Positions 12,301 through 24,023 of a stretch of DNA of 64,000 nt are shown here, piece after piece (within the stretch, counting starts at the first letter, position 1; every line of letters begins with the position of its first letter). Below the pieces are notes generated by a model. It was given only the letters and a program-made list of their open reading frames with translations, made no database searches and had not been told where the DNA came from. Location: assembly GCA_964035775.1 (NCBI GenBank), contig OZ038312.1, positions 27,971,431-28,035,430 of the forward strand, read 5' to 3'. This stretch comes from Osedax frankpressi. Lineage: Eukaryota; Annelida; Polychaeta; Sabellida; Siboglinidae. A program made the position numbers and the translations under genes.

Positions 12301-14595
12301 AATTCTTATATCGGAGTCTGATTTAAAACTTCATAAGGAAATTATGACAAATTTTTATTTACTATTTCTTCTAAATATACAAATTTCGGAATTTAATTTT
12401 AAATTTAAGTAAAGACAAAAAATTCACAATTTAAATTTATAATCATATGACAAAACAATAATTTGCCAAAAGCACCTTTGAAAGTTAATCAATTGTATTT
12501 TTCAGCGCACTCCGAATGATTTCGACTATAGATTATATTTTAATATTTCATATTTTGCTATCTGTTTTAATAATTTCTAGCACGATTATCCCCACCACGC
12601 GTTTGCTATATTGAATTTAAATACAGTACATCAATTATTCAGTACCAACATTATACCAACACTCTATTATTCTATTCATCAGATGCACGCTCTGGGAAAC
12701 ATTTCTCCAATGTCTGCAACAGATATGATTCCATTGCCTCATATTCAGATGCCTCCAGCTTTTCCATCAGCTGGTAATACTACATTTTAGATTTACTTTC
12801 ATTTATTATACTGACATTTTAATATCGCATAATACGTGAAATTATATATCCAACGCTGTAACACGATGCTCTAACATAATGCTCTAACATAAAAGGTACA
12901 CCTAACACGCTGCTCTAACATAATGCTCTAACATAAAAGGTACACCTAACACGCTGCTCTAACATAATGCTCTAACATAAAAGGTACACCTAACACGCTG
13001 CTCTAACATAATGCTCTAACATAAAAGGTACACCTAACACGCTGCTCTAACATAATGCTCTAACATAAAAGGTACACCTAACACGCTGCTCTAACATAAT
13101 GCTCTAACATAATGCTCTAACATAAAAGGTACACCTAACACGCTGCTCTAACATAATACTCTAACATAAAAGGTACACCCAACACGCTGCTCTAACATAA
13201 TGCTCTAACATAAAAGGTACACCTAACACGCTGCTCTAACATAATGCTCTAACATAATGCTCTAACACGCTGCTCTAACATAATGCTCTAACATAAAAGG
13301 TACACCTAACACGCTGCTCTAACATAATACTCTAACATAAAAGGTACACCCAACACGCTGCTCTAACATAATGCTCTAACATAAAAGGTACACCTAACAC
13401 GCTGCTCTAACATAATGCTCTAACATAAAAGGTACACCTAACACGCTGCTCTAACATAATGCTCTAACATAATGCTCTAACATAAAAGGTACACCTAACA
13501 CGCTGCTCTAACATAATGCTCTAACATAATGCTCTAACATAAAAGGTACACCTAACACGCTGCTCTAACATAATGCTCTAACATAATGCTCTAACATAAT
13601 GCTCTAACATAAAAGGTACACCTAACACGCTGCTCTAACATAATGCTCTAACATAAAAGGTACACCTAACATAATGCTCTAACATAATGCTCCTACATAA
13701 AAGGTACACCCAACACGCTGCTCTAACATAATGCTCTAACATAAAAGGTACACCCAACACGCTGTATCCCGTTGGTTCAACACCTTTCGGTCCACTCTCG
13801 GCACCGGCTTTTCACGGTTCACCGAATGGAAGCAGCGCAACACCGACCCCAGCCGGAAGTGCAGCGTTGACTCCTTTTGAAGTTGCAGCTGTCACTGCTG
13901 CTGCAGCAGTTAATAATGGTAAGCGATTAATTCCACTTAATCACTTATCTTTCTAATATTGCATATTTATTATTGTAATATAATTCACCTATTTCACATT
14001 TATTTTCAGGATTTCCACCACTACCAGGTTTTTATTTCTAATATAAATCAGAATTTGTTCTGTTTATTATTTTAACTATTTATTACTATTTAACTATTAA
14101 CTATTTATTATCATTTGATTCAGAATAAAAATGAATTATGTAATAACCTAAAAAAATTGATATGTTATATAATCTCATTATATTGTTATACATTGTATTA
14201 TTGTAATTCATTACCAGGATGTCCGATTAATTTCCCAATGCCTTTAAACCAACCAATGCGATTTTCAATACCTTGTAGTCCAGTTTTGCTAATCTCGGGA
14301 TTGAATGAAGAGGTAAAGTATTATATCATACTTAAGTTGTTTCCTCTCCTGTACATTAATCTGTTCCTAGTTCTTAATTGATTATTTTTCTTACCTTACC
14401 TGTGAATACCAATGGAACTCTATTTTTCAACTATTTAGTATCTCTTTGTCATTTTCTTGCATACACTTACCTATATAATCCAAACACTACATCGATAACA
14501 AACTCGCTTCTGTTCTATTCTATTAAATATCCGTCAGCAGAAATTCTTCATTGAAATAGGTGCCATGTTAACTCACAAATAACATTATGTAACAT

Positions 14596-14626
<31 letters not shown>

Positions 14627-16301
14627 CATATATATATATTCAATGATCTATAACGATACTATTCTTCCCTATCCTCCTGTGCTTGTTCATTTCGCTGTCG
14701 TCTACATTGGAACTCTACACGATGCTTCAGCTCGTAACAACTGATTCACTGTTCATGCTTTTCGGTATGTTATAGCCTCGTTTTCGCATCTACTCTATCT
14801 CTAGATAACACCAAACCTCTAGTAATTATTGACGAGCTTTTTATCCATTAATGCAAGCCGATATTCCTATTGTCTATACTTTCTACTGTGAAATCTATTA
14901 TCATTGCAAGCCTGTGTTTCACTCGCCCTTTTCCGGTGAATTTTCTGTGGTGGATTTTTTTTAAATGTTAATTACTCCGCAAATCTCTTTTCTGGTACAT
15001 AGCTCCGTGGTGTACGGACACGCATTCTCTGCCTGCGTTCTCTGCCCACGTTCTCTGCCTACGTTCTCCGACTAGGCACCTAGACGTTCGCATGCGTTTC
15101 TTTGACTGTCTAACAGATCCCCTCGCAACTGTAGGCGTTTACGGCGACGTGATTCGGGTCAAAATCCTTTTCAACAAGAAGGATACTGCTCTAATTCAAT
15201 TCAGCACTGCACTGCAAGCCCAAGTCGGTTAGTCCCCGCCTCCTGTACAGCTCCGGGTCTGCACTACAAAAGTGTAAGCCAAAATATAAAGTTAATCGAA
15301 TTTCAATTATAAATAATCACAATTTCTAGAAAGTTCATTTTGATGGCTAATTAATATTAATGTGTAGAAAAGTTTATAAAGATAAATAAATATTATTTCT
15401 CTACTTAAATTTTTAATTAGTTTGCAATTATTATTAATAATTGCCTTCTACAGCTATGCAGCATTTAGACCGACTAAAGATTTGGGGAAAAATAATTAAA
15501 TGTGCCCATTCCAAACATGTTGAAGTGCAATTGCCCAGAGAAGGACAATCCGTTAGTGAGATCATTTATTTTCTACTAGTATTTGTATAATTAATCATTA
15601 AATTCCATTCGATTATTATTACAAATATTCCATTTAATATTTTCCACTTCACTACAGGATGCGGGATTAACCAAAGATTATAGTCAATCTCCATTACATC
15701 GATTTAAAAAACCCAATTCTAAAAATCATCACAATATCTTTCCCCCTTCTTCTACGCTACATCTCTCAAATATACCGTTGGCTTTTATAATATATGTTTA
15801 GATTTGAGTTTTATTTGTTTTACTAAGTTATGTTTTGACAAAACCCTTCATTTTAGTTCTACAACCAATGAAGAATACCTTATGAATTTATTTGAATTAC
15901 ACGGAACTATTATTGCATTTAAATTTTTCCAGTAAGTTTTATTAAGCATAAATAAAATTATTCTAAACATTTTAATTTATGAAATAGTGACTAATAATGT
16001 ATAATTGAATAAAGGAGAGATCATAGAATGGCTTTGGTACAGATGGGTTCAATTGAAGAAGCAGTTTTTGCCTTAATGGTTAGTTAACTAATAATTTGTA
16101 TTCATTAAATTCTCAAGATCAAACAAATTTATAAAAGCTTATAATTATCATTTTAATCTTAAATCTCGTCGATATTATTCTCAACATTTAAACATTTTAT
16201 CGCAGGCTCTTCACAATTCTCAACTTGCGGAAACAGCTCACCTACGCGTTTCCTTCTCCAAGTCTACGATTAATTCCGCGATGGAAGCTCTGAGAATGTG
16301 A
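9384..16301 (+). CDS. PTBP: Polypyrimidine tract-binding protein (PTBP family), 15 exons, N-terminus missing
   Basis: RNA-binding splicing regulator. Exons: 9384-9524, 10724-10831, 11427-11478, 11897-12108, 12683-12773, 13748-13918, 14010-14027, 14218-14312, 14731-14764, 15135-15227, 15454-15551, 15658-15776, 15857-15931, 16015-16078, 16206-16301. All phases join, giving 488 codons plus TGA. Residues 1-47 are the second half of RRM1 ([16 protein letters not shown]). RRM2 lies at about 65-160 ([20 protein letters not shown], then [11 protein letters not shown]), an Ala/Pro/Met-rich linker at 170-285, RRM3 at about 286-371 ([25 protein letters not shown]) and RRM4 at about 404-488 ([17 protein letters not shown], then [18 protein letters not shown]). 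Known PTBPs end shortly after FSKSTI; this one adds about nine residues. The linker is encoded by three exons, one of them 18 nt. The first half of RRM1 and the start codon are not visible. Confidence 0.95.
10341..10620. mobile_element. Foldback (inverted-repeat) element in PTBP intron 2
   Basis: Two arms of about 120 bp are near-perfect reverse complements: left from actctattctcttaaa, right ending in tttaagagaatcgag. They share ttaaaatcacttttacatat and gatacacattacctgtacac. The centre is a tgtac-rich palindrome. There is no coding capacity and no clear target-site duplication. It resembles a MITE or foldback transposon, and the transcript would form a long hairpin. Confidence 0.7.
12855..13764 (+). 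repeat. 44-bp tandem array duplicating the 3' splice site of the next PTBP exon
   Basis: About 18 copies of a 44-bp unit. Each has two ctctaacat motifs, then the acceptor ataaaag, then gtacacctaacacgctg, which copies the first 17 bases of the exon at 13748. The final copy is the real intron-exon junction. Some copies carry one or two extra ctctaacataatg segments. CTAAC matches the metazoan branch-point consensus and CTCT matches the PTB-binding core. Reading into the array from any earlier acceptor meets TAA at the seventh codon after the junction codon. Confidence 0.93.
14590..14641. repeat. CA and TA microsatellite in PTBP intron 8
   Basis: A short (CA) run followed by a TA-rich run, inside the intron between the exons at 14218-14312 and 14731-14764. 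Confidence 0.85.
15117..15134 (+). promoter_or_regulatory. Tandem 3' splice sites 18 nt apart in PTBP RRM3
   Basis: Two AG acceptors, at 15115-15116 and 15133-15134, are in the same phase. The downstream one yields LFMLFGVYGDV, matching the family. The upstream one would insert six codons (D P L A T V, with the junction codon changing) without shifting the frame. The conserved form is chosen here. Confidence 0.6.
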
Positions 16302-16334
16302 ACAAACTGTTTTTACTGTAAACACATTATATAT

Positions 16335-16472
16335 ATGTATTATCCCTCGGGGCCTATTTACAACGATCCTATACGCGGAATGCGATTGCTAGACTACAAT
16401 ACTCTGCGATCTAATCTGCCTCCAGGTGCAGCTGCTACATCATTTACGTTTTCTACATTTATGATTCGCTAA
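16335..16472 (+). CDS. Short ORF just downstream of the PTBP stop
   Basis: A 45-residue ORF starting 33 bases after the PTBP stop codon: MYYPSGPIYNDPIRGMRLLD and so on, ending AAATSFTFSTFMIR. Its base composition is exon-like, and it holds an internal gtgcag after CTGCCTCCAG. It could be a conserved 3'UTR ORF, a relic or alternative last exon of PTBP, or chance. No homologue is recognised. Confidence 0.3.
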   Translation: MYYPSGPIYNDPIRGMRLLDYNTLRSNLPPGAAATSFTFSTFMIR

Positions 16473-17895
16473 GTGTATTCCTACTTATATATTTCATTAC
16501 ATATTACATCATTAAACTTTATTATGCATGATTACAATGTTATATAATAACCTAGCGACAATATCGGATACCATTACATTGCCTACCTTGCCTAATATCA
16601 TACCACAATTAAACGTCCCACCATTACGAAACTCTTCCCACCATCACTTAACATTATCGTTTAGCATCACCTCTACCCATCAGGCAAAAAATACATTAAA
16701 CATAGCTTTAAAACTCAATTGCTGACCTCATTTGCGAGCTCCAAGATATTCATCTACCGTTAATCTTTTAATGTATTATATATATTAGCCAACGTATACA
16801 TATATATTTATATATATAAATGTATGTGTATATAATTATATGTGCTCAGGTAAAACCCCTGTCACAATATATCTTTAGCAGAATGTGCGTAAATTACGCT
16901 ATTTACATCTATTTTTTAAGATCAGTTGCGTTTTGTTATTGATGTATACATTTATTTCATTCATTATTATTAAAACTATTATTTTTATAACTAAATGATT
17001 ACTTACATATTACGATAAATCTTGAATAATAAAGTTACCGCAATTTTATATTTTCAACACTGATTATTTCAATATGATAATCAAATTAAATTTAATGTAG
17101 ATGCAATATTCCTATTTAAAAAATCATTAGTTCTATAGATAATTCTCTAATAATCTATTTAAATTTATTAAAATCTGATATCATATTTATAGATGTGAAT
17201 GTAATAGAATTTTGTATTTCGGGTTTTTAAATATACTAACATTTAATAATACATTTTAAGATATGAACTCTTCTAATATACAAAAACATTAGAAATATCA
17301 ACAATAAATATTATATTCTAATGAATCATACTCTCATATTTTGTTATTGACAATTGTAAGATATATAAAATACTTTATTTGATCTAGTAAAATAATGTTA
17401 GACTTCATCTAAAATCCAATGTATCAGCAAGAGATGCCGAAATCCGATATTTCATAGAACAATTTTGTGAAAACAAATTGTTAAATTATAAAATTGATTG
17501 TTTATAGTAGTATTTAGTTTTAGATTAATTGACATATAGAAAATACAAATAGAGATTTTATTTTGTGTAGGTGATAATATCATTTGCCCCTTATTTATTT
17601 TAGAAATCTAAATCAATTTGTAGTTTTAATTTGTAAATATATTATAATTAGATTTAAAAAAATCATTAATCTATGTTTAAAAATGTAAACAACCCCTCTC
17701 CGATATCATTCACTTTGAAAAATAAATGTGTGCATCATATGCACAATTTGTTAAATGCATTTATTAAGTTATAATTTATGTTTATATAATTTGTATTGTT
17801 ATCGAAATTTCCAACAAGTGTTGGAAATATAGATTTATTGTGTACCTTATTTTGAAGTAAATACTAGTTTTTATTAGGGTTGTAAATAAAACCGA

Positions 17896-18012
17896 ACTGA
17901 TACTTTAATACCGAACTGATACTTTGTGATTCAATATTTTACGATCCCGAACCCGAACTGATACTTTGATATATTAAAAATTACGAACTCAAACCCGAAC
18001 TGATACATTTAT
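17896..18012. repeat. Degenerate cccgaactgatactt repeat
   Basis: Four imperfect copies of ccgaactgatactttaata type, 20-50 bases apart. Confidence 0.6.
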
Positions 18013-18099
18013 GATCTTTATTAAATAATAAAGTCATAAATAACTTCATGGAGTTTATTTGTAATTAAAATTAATTTTGATACATTTTTTTATAAATAA

Positions 18100-18195
18100 T
18101 AATAAATGGAATAATAAATAGAAAATTAGCAACTTATTTAATATATTCTGATATCTATGGATGTTAAGATTTAGCCAGAATTCTATTAGTATATG

Positions 18196-18275
<80 letters not shown>

Positions 18276-18406
18276 CTATATCCAAGATTATAGCTATACC
18301 CAAGTAATATTTGGCTATACTAATAGCATTCTTGCTAAATCTTAACATCCATAGATATCAGAGTATATTACATAAGTTGCTAATTTTCTATTTATTACTC
18401 CATTTA

Positions 18407-18410
<4 letters not shown>
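18100..18410. mobile_element. Second foldback element with TA core
   Basis: The left arm (about 18100-18195) and right arm (about 18315-18410) are reverse complements over roughly 95 bp, sharing gaaaattagcaact and gatatctatggatgttaaga. The centre is an 80-bp TA run. No coding capacity. It is probably a MITE-like element whose core expanded. Confidence 0.65.

Positions 18411-18450
<40 letters not shown>
18411..18450. repeat. TA microsatellite
   Basis: TA dinucleotide run abutting the right arm of the foldback element. Confidence 0.9.
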
Positions 18451-18455
<5 letters not shown>

Positions 18456-19934
18456 TATGAATATTTATTAATAACCCAATAATAGTGATTTAATATTTAC
18501 GTTGATACACTTTTGAATATTTATAATCATTTACAAATAATATGGTGTCATAAAAACGAGGAATTCCTAAAACTAAGGCTTTTTGAGCATTTTGTATGTT
18601 TATTAGTTCCAAAATATTATTATTTAATTTAAGTATTTTAGAGATTACCTGAGCATATTAAATTAAGTAAATCTGAGAAATATAACCAACTTATATATGC
18701 ATAACCTTTAATAATTACTATGTGTACAATGTTTATATATATATAATGTAACATAGTACATTATATATATAATATACAATAGTACAGTATATATATATAA
18801 TGTGCAATAGTATATTATATATATAAACATTCTTAGTTTTAAAAATAATTTATTTTATTATAATAATAAAACAGTGGGAATTTAATTTTTGTTTCCTATT
18901 ATATCGTATGATATTTCATGATGTGAATTTGGATCATCGAATAAAAAGTTTGGGAACTCTATTATGTATTATCAGGAACTAAGTATATATAGGAAATACA
19001 TTAATTTAGCTTATTATAAGTTTAATAAATAATTCACCGTTATTTTGTGTTAATTAACCAAATCTAATCCATAACCAAAACAAAAAAGCTTAGTAATAAT
19101 TAATTAGTAATATATATTACATTAACATATTATACAATATATTATTCGACCTATATCTCATTCATTGTTCAAGTCAATCCTATCGTATCCTATCAATTCG
19201 TATGCTCATGTGTGGAAACAATTTTTAAATCCCTCTGTTTAATGTAATTCAATAAGCAAACGTGTAATATAAAAGGTATAATTTATTTATAAATCAATAT
19301 AATAAATAAATCTAACTATATATAGTTAATGTATAATTAATATATTAAAAGTTTATAAAATACTATCAATTAAGGTGGTAATGAATATACAATCAATGTT
19401 AAATATCATTCAGTCAAGTATACGTTGCTATAGCAACGTTGATTGATCCCTGACTGCTTAACTTTTTATTATAATATTTGTAATAATTCGAATCTTCATC
19501 GGACTGCACACGATTCGTGATTGCAAGTCATGTGATCACAATTTAAAGTCAGGGAAACTCTGAATTTGTTCAACTAATACAAAAATAAACATGAAATAAT
19601 TGTAATTTAAATTAAATATAATTTATTTGTATTACAACAATAAGCTAATATGACCTGGATGATTTCATGGATACTTTTTCATTTGATTTAACTTATTTTT
19701 CCATTGTTGTTTTATTATAGTATTATTCTCCTAAAGGTTGTCCTTACAAGCATTTTTAGCTGCTAGTTAACCACCCGTTATATATTTCTTTCGGTAAATA
19801 ATTGCAGTAACTCATTCAATAATAAATTAATTATTTATTCATGATTAAATCTGTATTGAATATATCTATTTTTATAAAATACTATTATGTATAAATCTAT
19901 ACCATACAAAAATATGTACCTGGTAGATCACTAT

Positions 19935-19935
19935 A

Positions 19936-19995
<60 letters not shown>
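19935..19995. repeat. TA microsatellite
   Basis: About 30 TA dinucleotides in the CFAP161 upstream spacer. Confidence 0.95.
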
Positions 19996-19998
<3 letters not shown>

Positions 19999-20615
19999 TG
20001 CACACTGTGAGTAACTGTAGTTTGCACACTTCATAATATAATTAAATTAATAATCATGTATTTATATAACACAAAACATAATAACTAAAATGAACGATAT
20101 TTGTCGTAATGCGATAATAATAAATTTTAATCTATTTTATTTGTTAAATATAATTTCCAAACGAAAATATTACTAATATTGGAAGTCAAATATATAATAG
20201 ACAAATTAGCTACAATTTAATATAGCATATAACATTATATATATGTATATAGTTTAGTTATACTAAACTACATTTTAGCATGTATAAATACAGTTCATTG
20301 TTAATATATATCATAATACCAATTACAAATAATTTAATAACTAAAAAGAGGATATAATAATATTTGTAGATTATTTATATAATATTAACAAATTATCTAG
20401 TACCTATATAATTTAACATATGGTCTAGCATATGTACATGACTGTGCGAGGACATATTTCGATTGCATGACAAAAAAAGGGGCGTTTCAATTTAGCATTG
20501 ACGTAACCCCTGGATACCATCAAACATAAACAAGGAATGCTCTACCCTCTGGACATTCATAAGGCGAGAAAGTAACGCAAATTAATTCATTTTTCTTCTA
20601 GTAGTATTAATTACA

Positions 20616-22472
20616 ATGGCCGTCAGAACTTACAATCCAAACGTCTTAGTCGGCAATTGGTACGAGGATGTATGCATGGAAGGGGTTGGTAGAACGAATA
20701 CATAACATATGAATAATATAAAATATATTCAAAATCTTGCGAAGTATTAAGTGTGTATGAATGTGTGTATGTGATCTTGTAACACATATTAAATTTATTA
20801 GGATGTCATGAAGGATTTCTTGAAGAAGAGAGACAGTGGCGATCTTGTAATACAGAAAACAAGTTCGCAGAGGAACTATTTAAATAAAGAGGTATGATCA
20901 TAGTCTAGTGTGATGAAATAACCTATTCATTGTATGTCTATGGTGTCTAGTATGTCTAGATTTTCAAATTTGATCATTTTATCATCTTGACTACACAAAA
21001 TATAACTATTTACATCATATGCATATATAATTACCTGATAAACCATATGATGTAACTATTATACAATCTTATATAATTATTTAAAAAAACAAACATCTTT
21101 AAATTAAATATAATATATTTTCTCATTTATAACAAATAAAACAAATATTTACTGAATAGTTTATTATTTGAGTTTTTTTATTTGAGTTACGTGATTATGA
21201 TTTTTAGTTTCCTATTACTTTGATTGACAGGTAGAATTGAGTATTTCGAGAGATGGATACCTTCACTTCGGTGATGTAGTATTGTTGAAAAACATCGGGA
21301 CACCTATTGGTAGCGAAGAGAAACAAAGACCACCTGTCCTCATTTCTGTGAATATCACTTCGAAACAGGTTAACAACTGCAAATAATTGGGAAGATACTC
21401 ATTTAAATATAAGCGTATACGCTTATATTTACTAGTATATATACTACCCCATTTTATAATTTACCGAAAAAGTCGGAAAATATCGATTCAAAAAGTATAC
21501 ATTCTTTATATATGATAAATATTACGATGTGATACTATAATCTATCTACCTTCAGCTGATTGGAAAAGAGTCTTTGACCGGAAATAAACTATTGGCAACA
21601 GGTAGCGCTCAATTATCTCCCAACTCAAGGAATGCGTTCATTATTACGAGGTTAAAGAAATTAGGCGGATTCACTTCCTCTGGTATTCAGTATGAGAAAG
21701 AGTGAAAACACATTTACATGTTAAGCTATGTCTTCATAGAAATAATTAATATGAATTCAATTAACATGGATAATTAATTGTTCACACATAGACATGCACT
21801 GTGGCATCTACTACAGTAAATATATACATACCACACTGCAAAGAATAACTAAAATGATTAAAGAAGAGCTTATATGATCAATTAATCATATATAGAATAC
21901 ACCTTAAATGGTATATATTTTATATATAAATGTATAAATTATTAAAAAAATTGATAATTGTTTTTGAATATATTGTCAATTTATCATTGTTTCAGTGTTG
22001 ATGGATCCAAAGGTGGAGATATATTGAAATTTGGACAACCTTTTGCATTAGCATCTGTATTAGGAAATGTTTGTATTCACATTAAGTATATTAATTATTT
22101 AAAACTATATATAAATATATAATATATCTATATATCTAATCAGATCAGTTTATATACTGATATTTCACTAACTATTTTCAATAGTGATACTATAGAAAAT
22201 CCTATACATAACTATTTTCAATATTTATATATTTTTATATATTTATTTCATCAATGAAATCATTATTTATACTTAATGATAAATTATAAATCTAAAAATG
22301 TAATTTATATCTAAAACATATTGCTAGCTATAAAATGCGCCTGCATCGAATTATGTGATCACGTGACTATTTCCAAATAACCATAACAATCATAGTATAC
22401 TGTAACTAGGTCCCAAAGGGGCATTATAATATACGATATGTAAGATTATATATATATATGTATATATGTATA

Positions 22473-22524
<52 letters not shown>

Positions 22525-23509
22525 GTTTATGGTTTAATATGTATAGGGCTTACTCAATCCTATTTATATGATTAAATATCAGCACGTTATATAATACGTT
22601 ATAGTATAGTTTACATTGTGGGTTGTATGGTTATGTATAATATATAATATACACTATACACAGTATATTGTCAACTATCCAAGATATTACTTTTGACTGA
22701 ATGTTATGTTATTATAACTGAATGTTATTATAATTTTCATTTCTTATATCTAGATTATTTCTATCTCTTTAATATCGTCTACAATATTGACCCCGCAAGC
22801 TAGTATTAATGAATTAGCATGAATCCTTTGCATACACGATTTAACCTTAAGAACATGTATACGGCCGTGGTACACTCATAACGCCTTATCACCTTATCCA
22901 ACCCTTGTTTGCTCGTACAGCTCTACCTGAATTCGGATCAGAAATCATTTACTCAGAGTGCCACTAAATCTTACCAAAACGAGGTTTACTTTATGCCTGC
23001 CCACGACGATCTCGGAAAACAACATCTCGCCGAATGGATGGTTGGTATAGAAGCTATCCCTAGACGAACAATGGAATATTCGAGTATTTAGAAATAGTAA
23101 TATATAAAAATATGGTAGTTGTAGAATTGAAAACAAAATTGCTGACAGCTTCTATGTGGTAGGATTATCGATTCATATACGACACGGGTTCTTTGTTACG
23201 TGCTGTCCTAATAGTTTCTACGTTAGTCGAATCTTACAACAATGAATATAATATGCTTCTCTCCGATAGGTTTCATATTTCGACGCACAAATGAGAATGG
23301 AGATGTATTACTCACCGGTAAAGGTTAATTACTTAATGGTATATGTAATGTGTGTATATCGTCACGCTTTGATAGTTTGATAGATAATCTAATTATATAT
23401 AATTCACTTCACTAGGCAAACGAAAGATTAATTTTCACTCATATTAAGACAAATACAAATTTGAACATAGAAGACAATTTCACCCATAAGTTGGTATATT
23501 AAATTACAG

Positions 23510-23552
<43 letters not shown>

Positions 23553-24023
23553 ATATACATTTGTTATATTAATTTTTAGATATAAATATATACAATACTT
23601 TCTTATTTTATTTTTATATATACTTTGTTATTCGTATAACTATTTTTGAGGTCTGTCTTACACTAAAAGCTCTTAATGCTAAAACCAAATACGATTAAAG
23701 GTGATTCTATAACCGGCTCGTCTACATCTTACTCTCTAGTTACGTAATGCGGTATTGTGATCGCGCACCGGTTTTAGATGTTCGCGAACCTAGCGACGCA
23801 CGCGACGCACGTGACGCACCCCACGCACCCCACGCACGCCACGCACCTATACGCCAACAACGTAACCGCCCGCGTCAATAGAACAGGTTTCGGAGTTGAA
23901 TTCGAAATCAGCGGCAATACGCGCTACGATTCACACCACCTGGAGTGCACGACCAACCACTTCATGATGATGTTGAAAGTGCCAGGCAACGACATGATGC
24001 CCGTACCTCTTATTGAAAATTGA
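20616..24023 (+). CDS. CFAP161: Cilia- and flagella-associated protein 161 (CFAP161), nine exons
   Basis: Axonemal protein; the family is known as a microtubule inner protein of motile cilia. Exons: 20616-20684, 20802-20891, 21231-21368, 21556-21650, 21996-22068, 22921-23040, 23270-23317, 23416-23493, 23778-24023, all phases joining to 318 codons plus TGA. Recognisable blocks: GNWYEDVCMEGDVMKDFLKK (residues 13-32), RDGYLHFGDVVLLKN, LKFGQPFALA, LYLNSDQKSF, YFDAQMRMEMYYSP, and the C-terminal FGVEFEISGNTRYDSHHLEC. The length matches the family (about 300). The start is the first ATG, before AVRTYNPNVLVGNW. An odd feature is a His/Thr-rich insert at about residues 243-260, encoded by acgcac repeats in the last exon. 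It is convergent with the LYSMD gene. CFAP161 and all its exons look intact. Confidence 0.94.
22447..22521. repeat. TA microsatellite in CFAP161 intron 5
   Basis: TA run with some tgta, inside the 852-bp intron between exons five and six. Confidence 0.93.
23514..23543. repeat. TA microsatellite in CFAP161 intron 8
   Basis: Short TA run in the last intron of CFAP161. Confidence 0.9.
23793..23849 (+). repeat. acgcac microsatellite inside CFAP161 coding exon 9
   Basis: Repeats of acgcac, acgcgacgcac and ccc acgcac keep the reading frame and encode alternating Thr-His with Ala, Val or Pro. This is the only tandem repeat seen inside a confident coding exon of the window. Confidence 0.85.

Larger units (their letters stand above)
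16473..20615. other. 4.1-kb AT-rich intergenic region
   Basis: PTBP 3' flank and spacer before CFAP161. A C-rich stretch at 16528-16725 is open for 65 codons but looks like 3'UTR. AATAAA at 17028 is a possible poly(A) signal. The rest is A/T-rich with TA tracts, a foldback element and a short repeat listed separately. No exon was seen. Confidence 0.5.
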
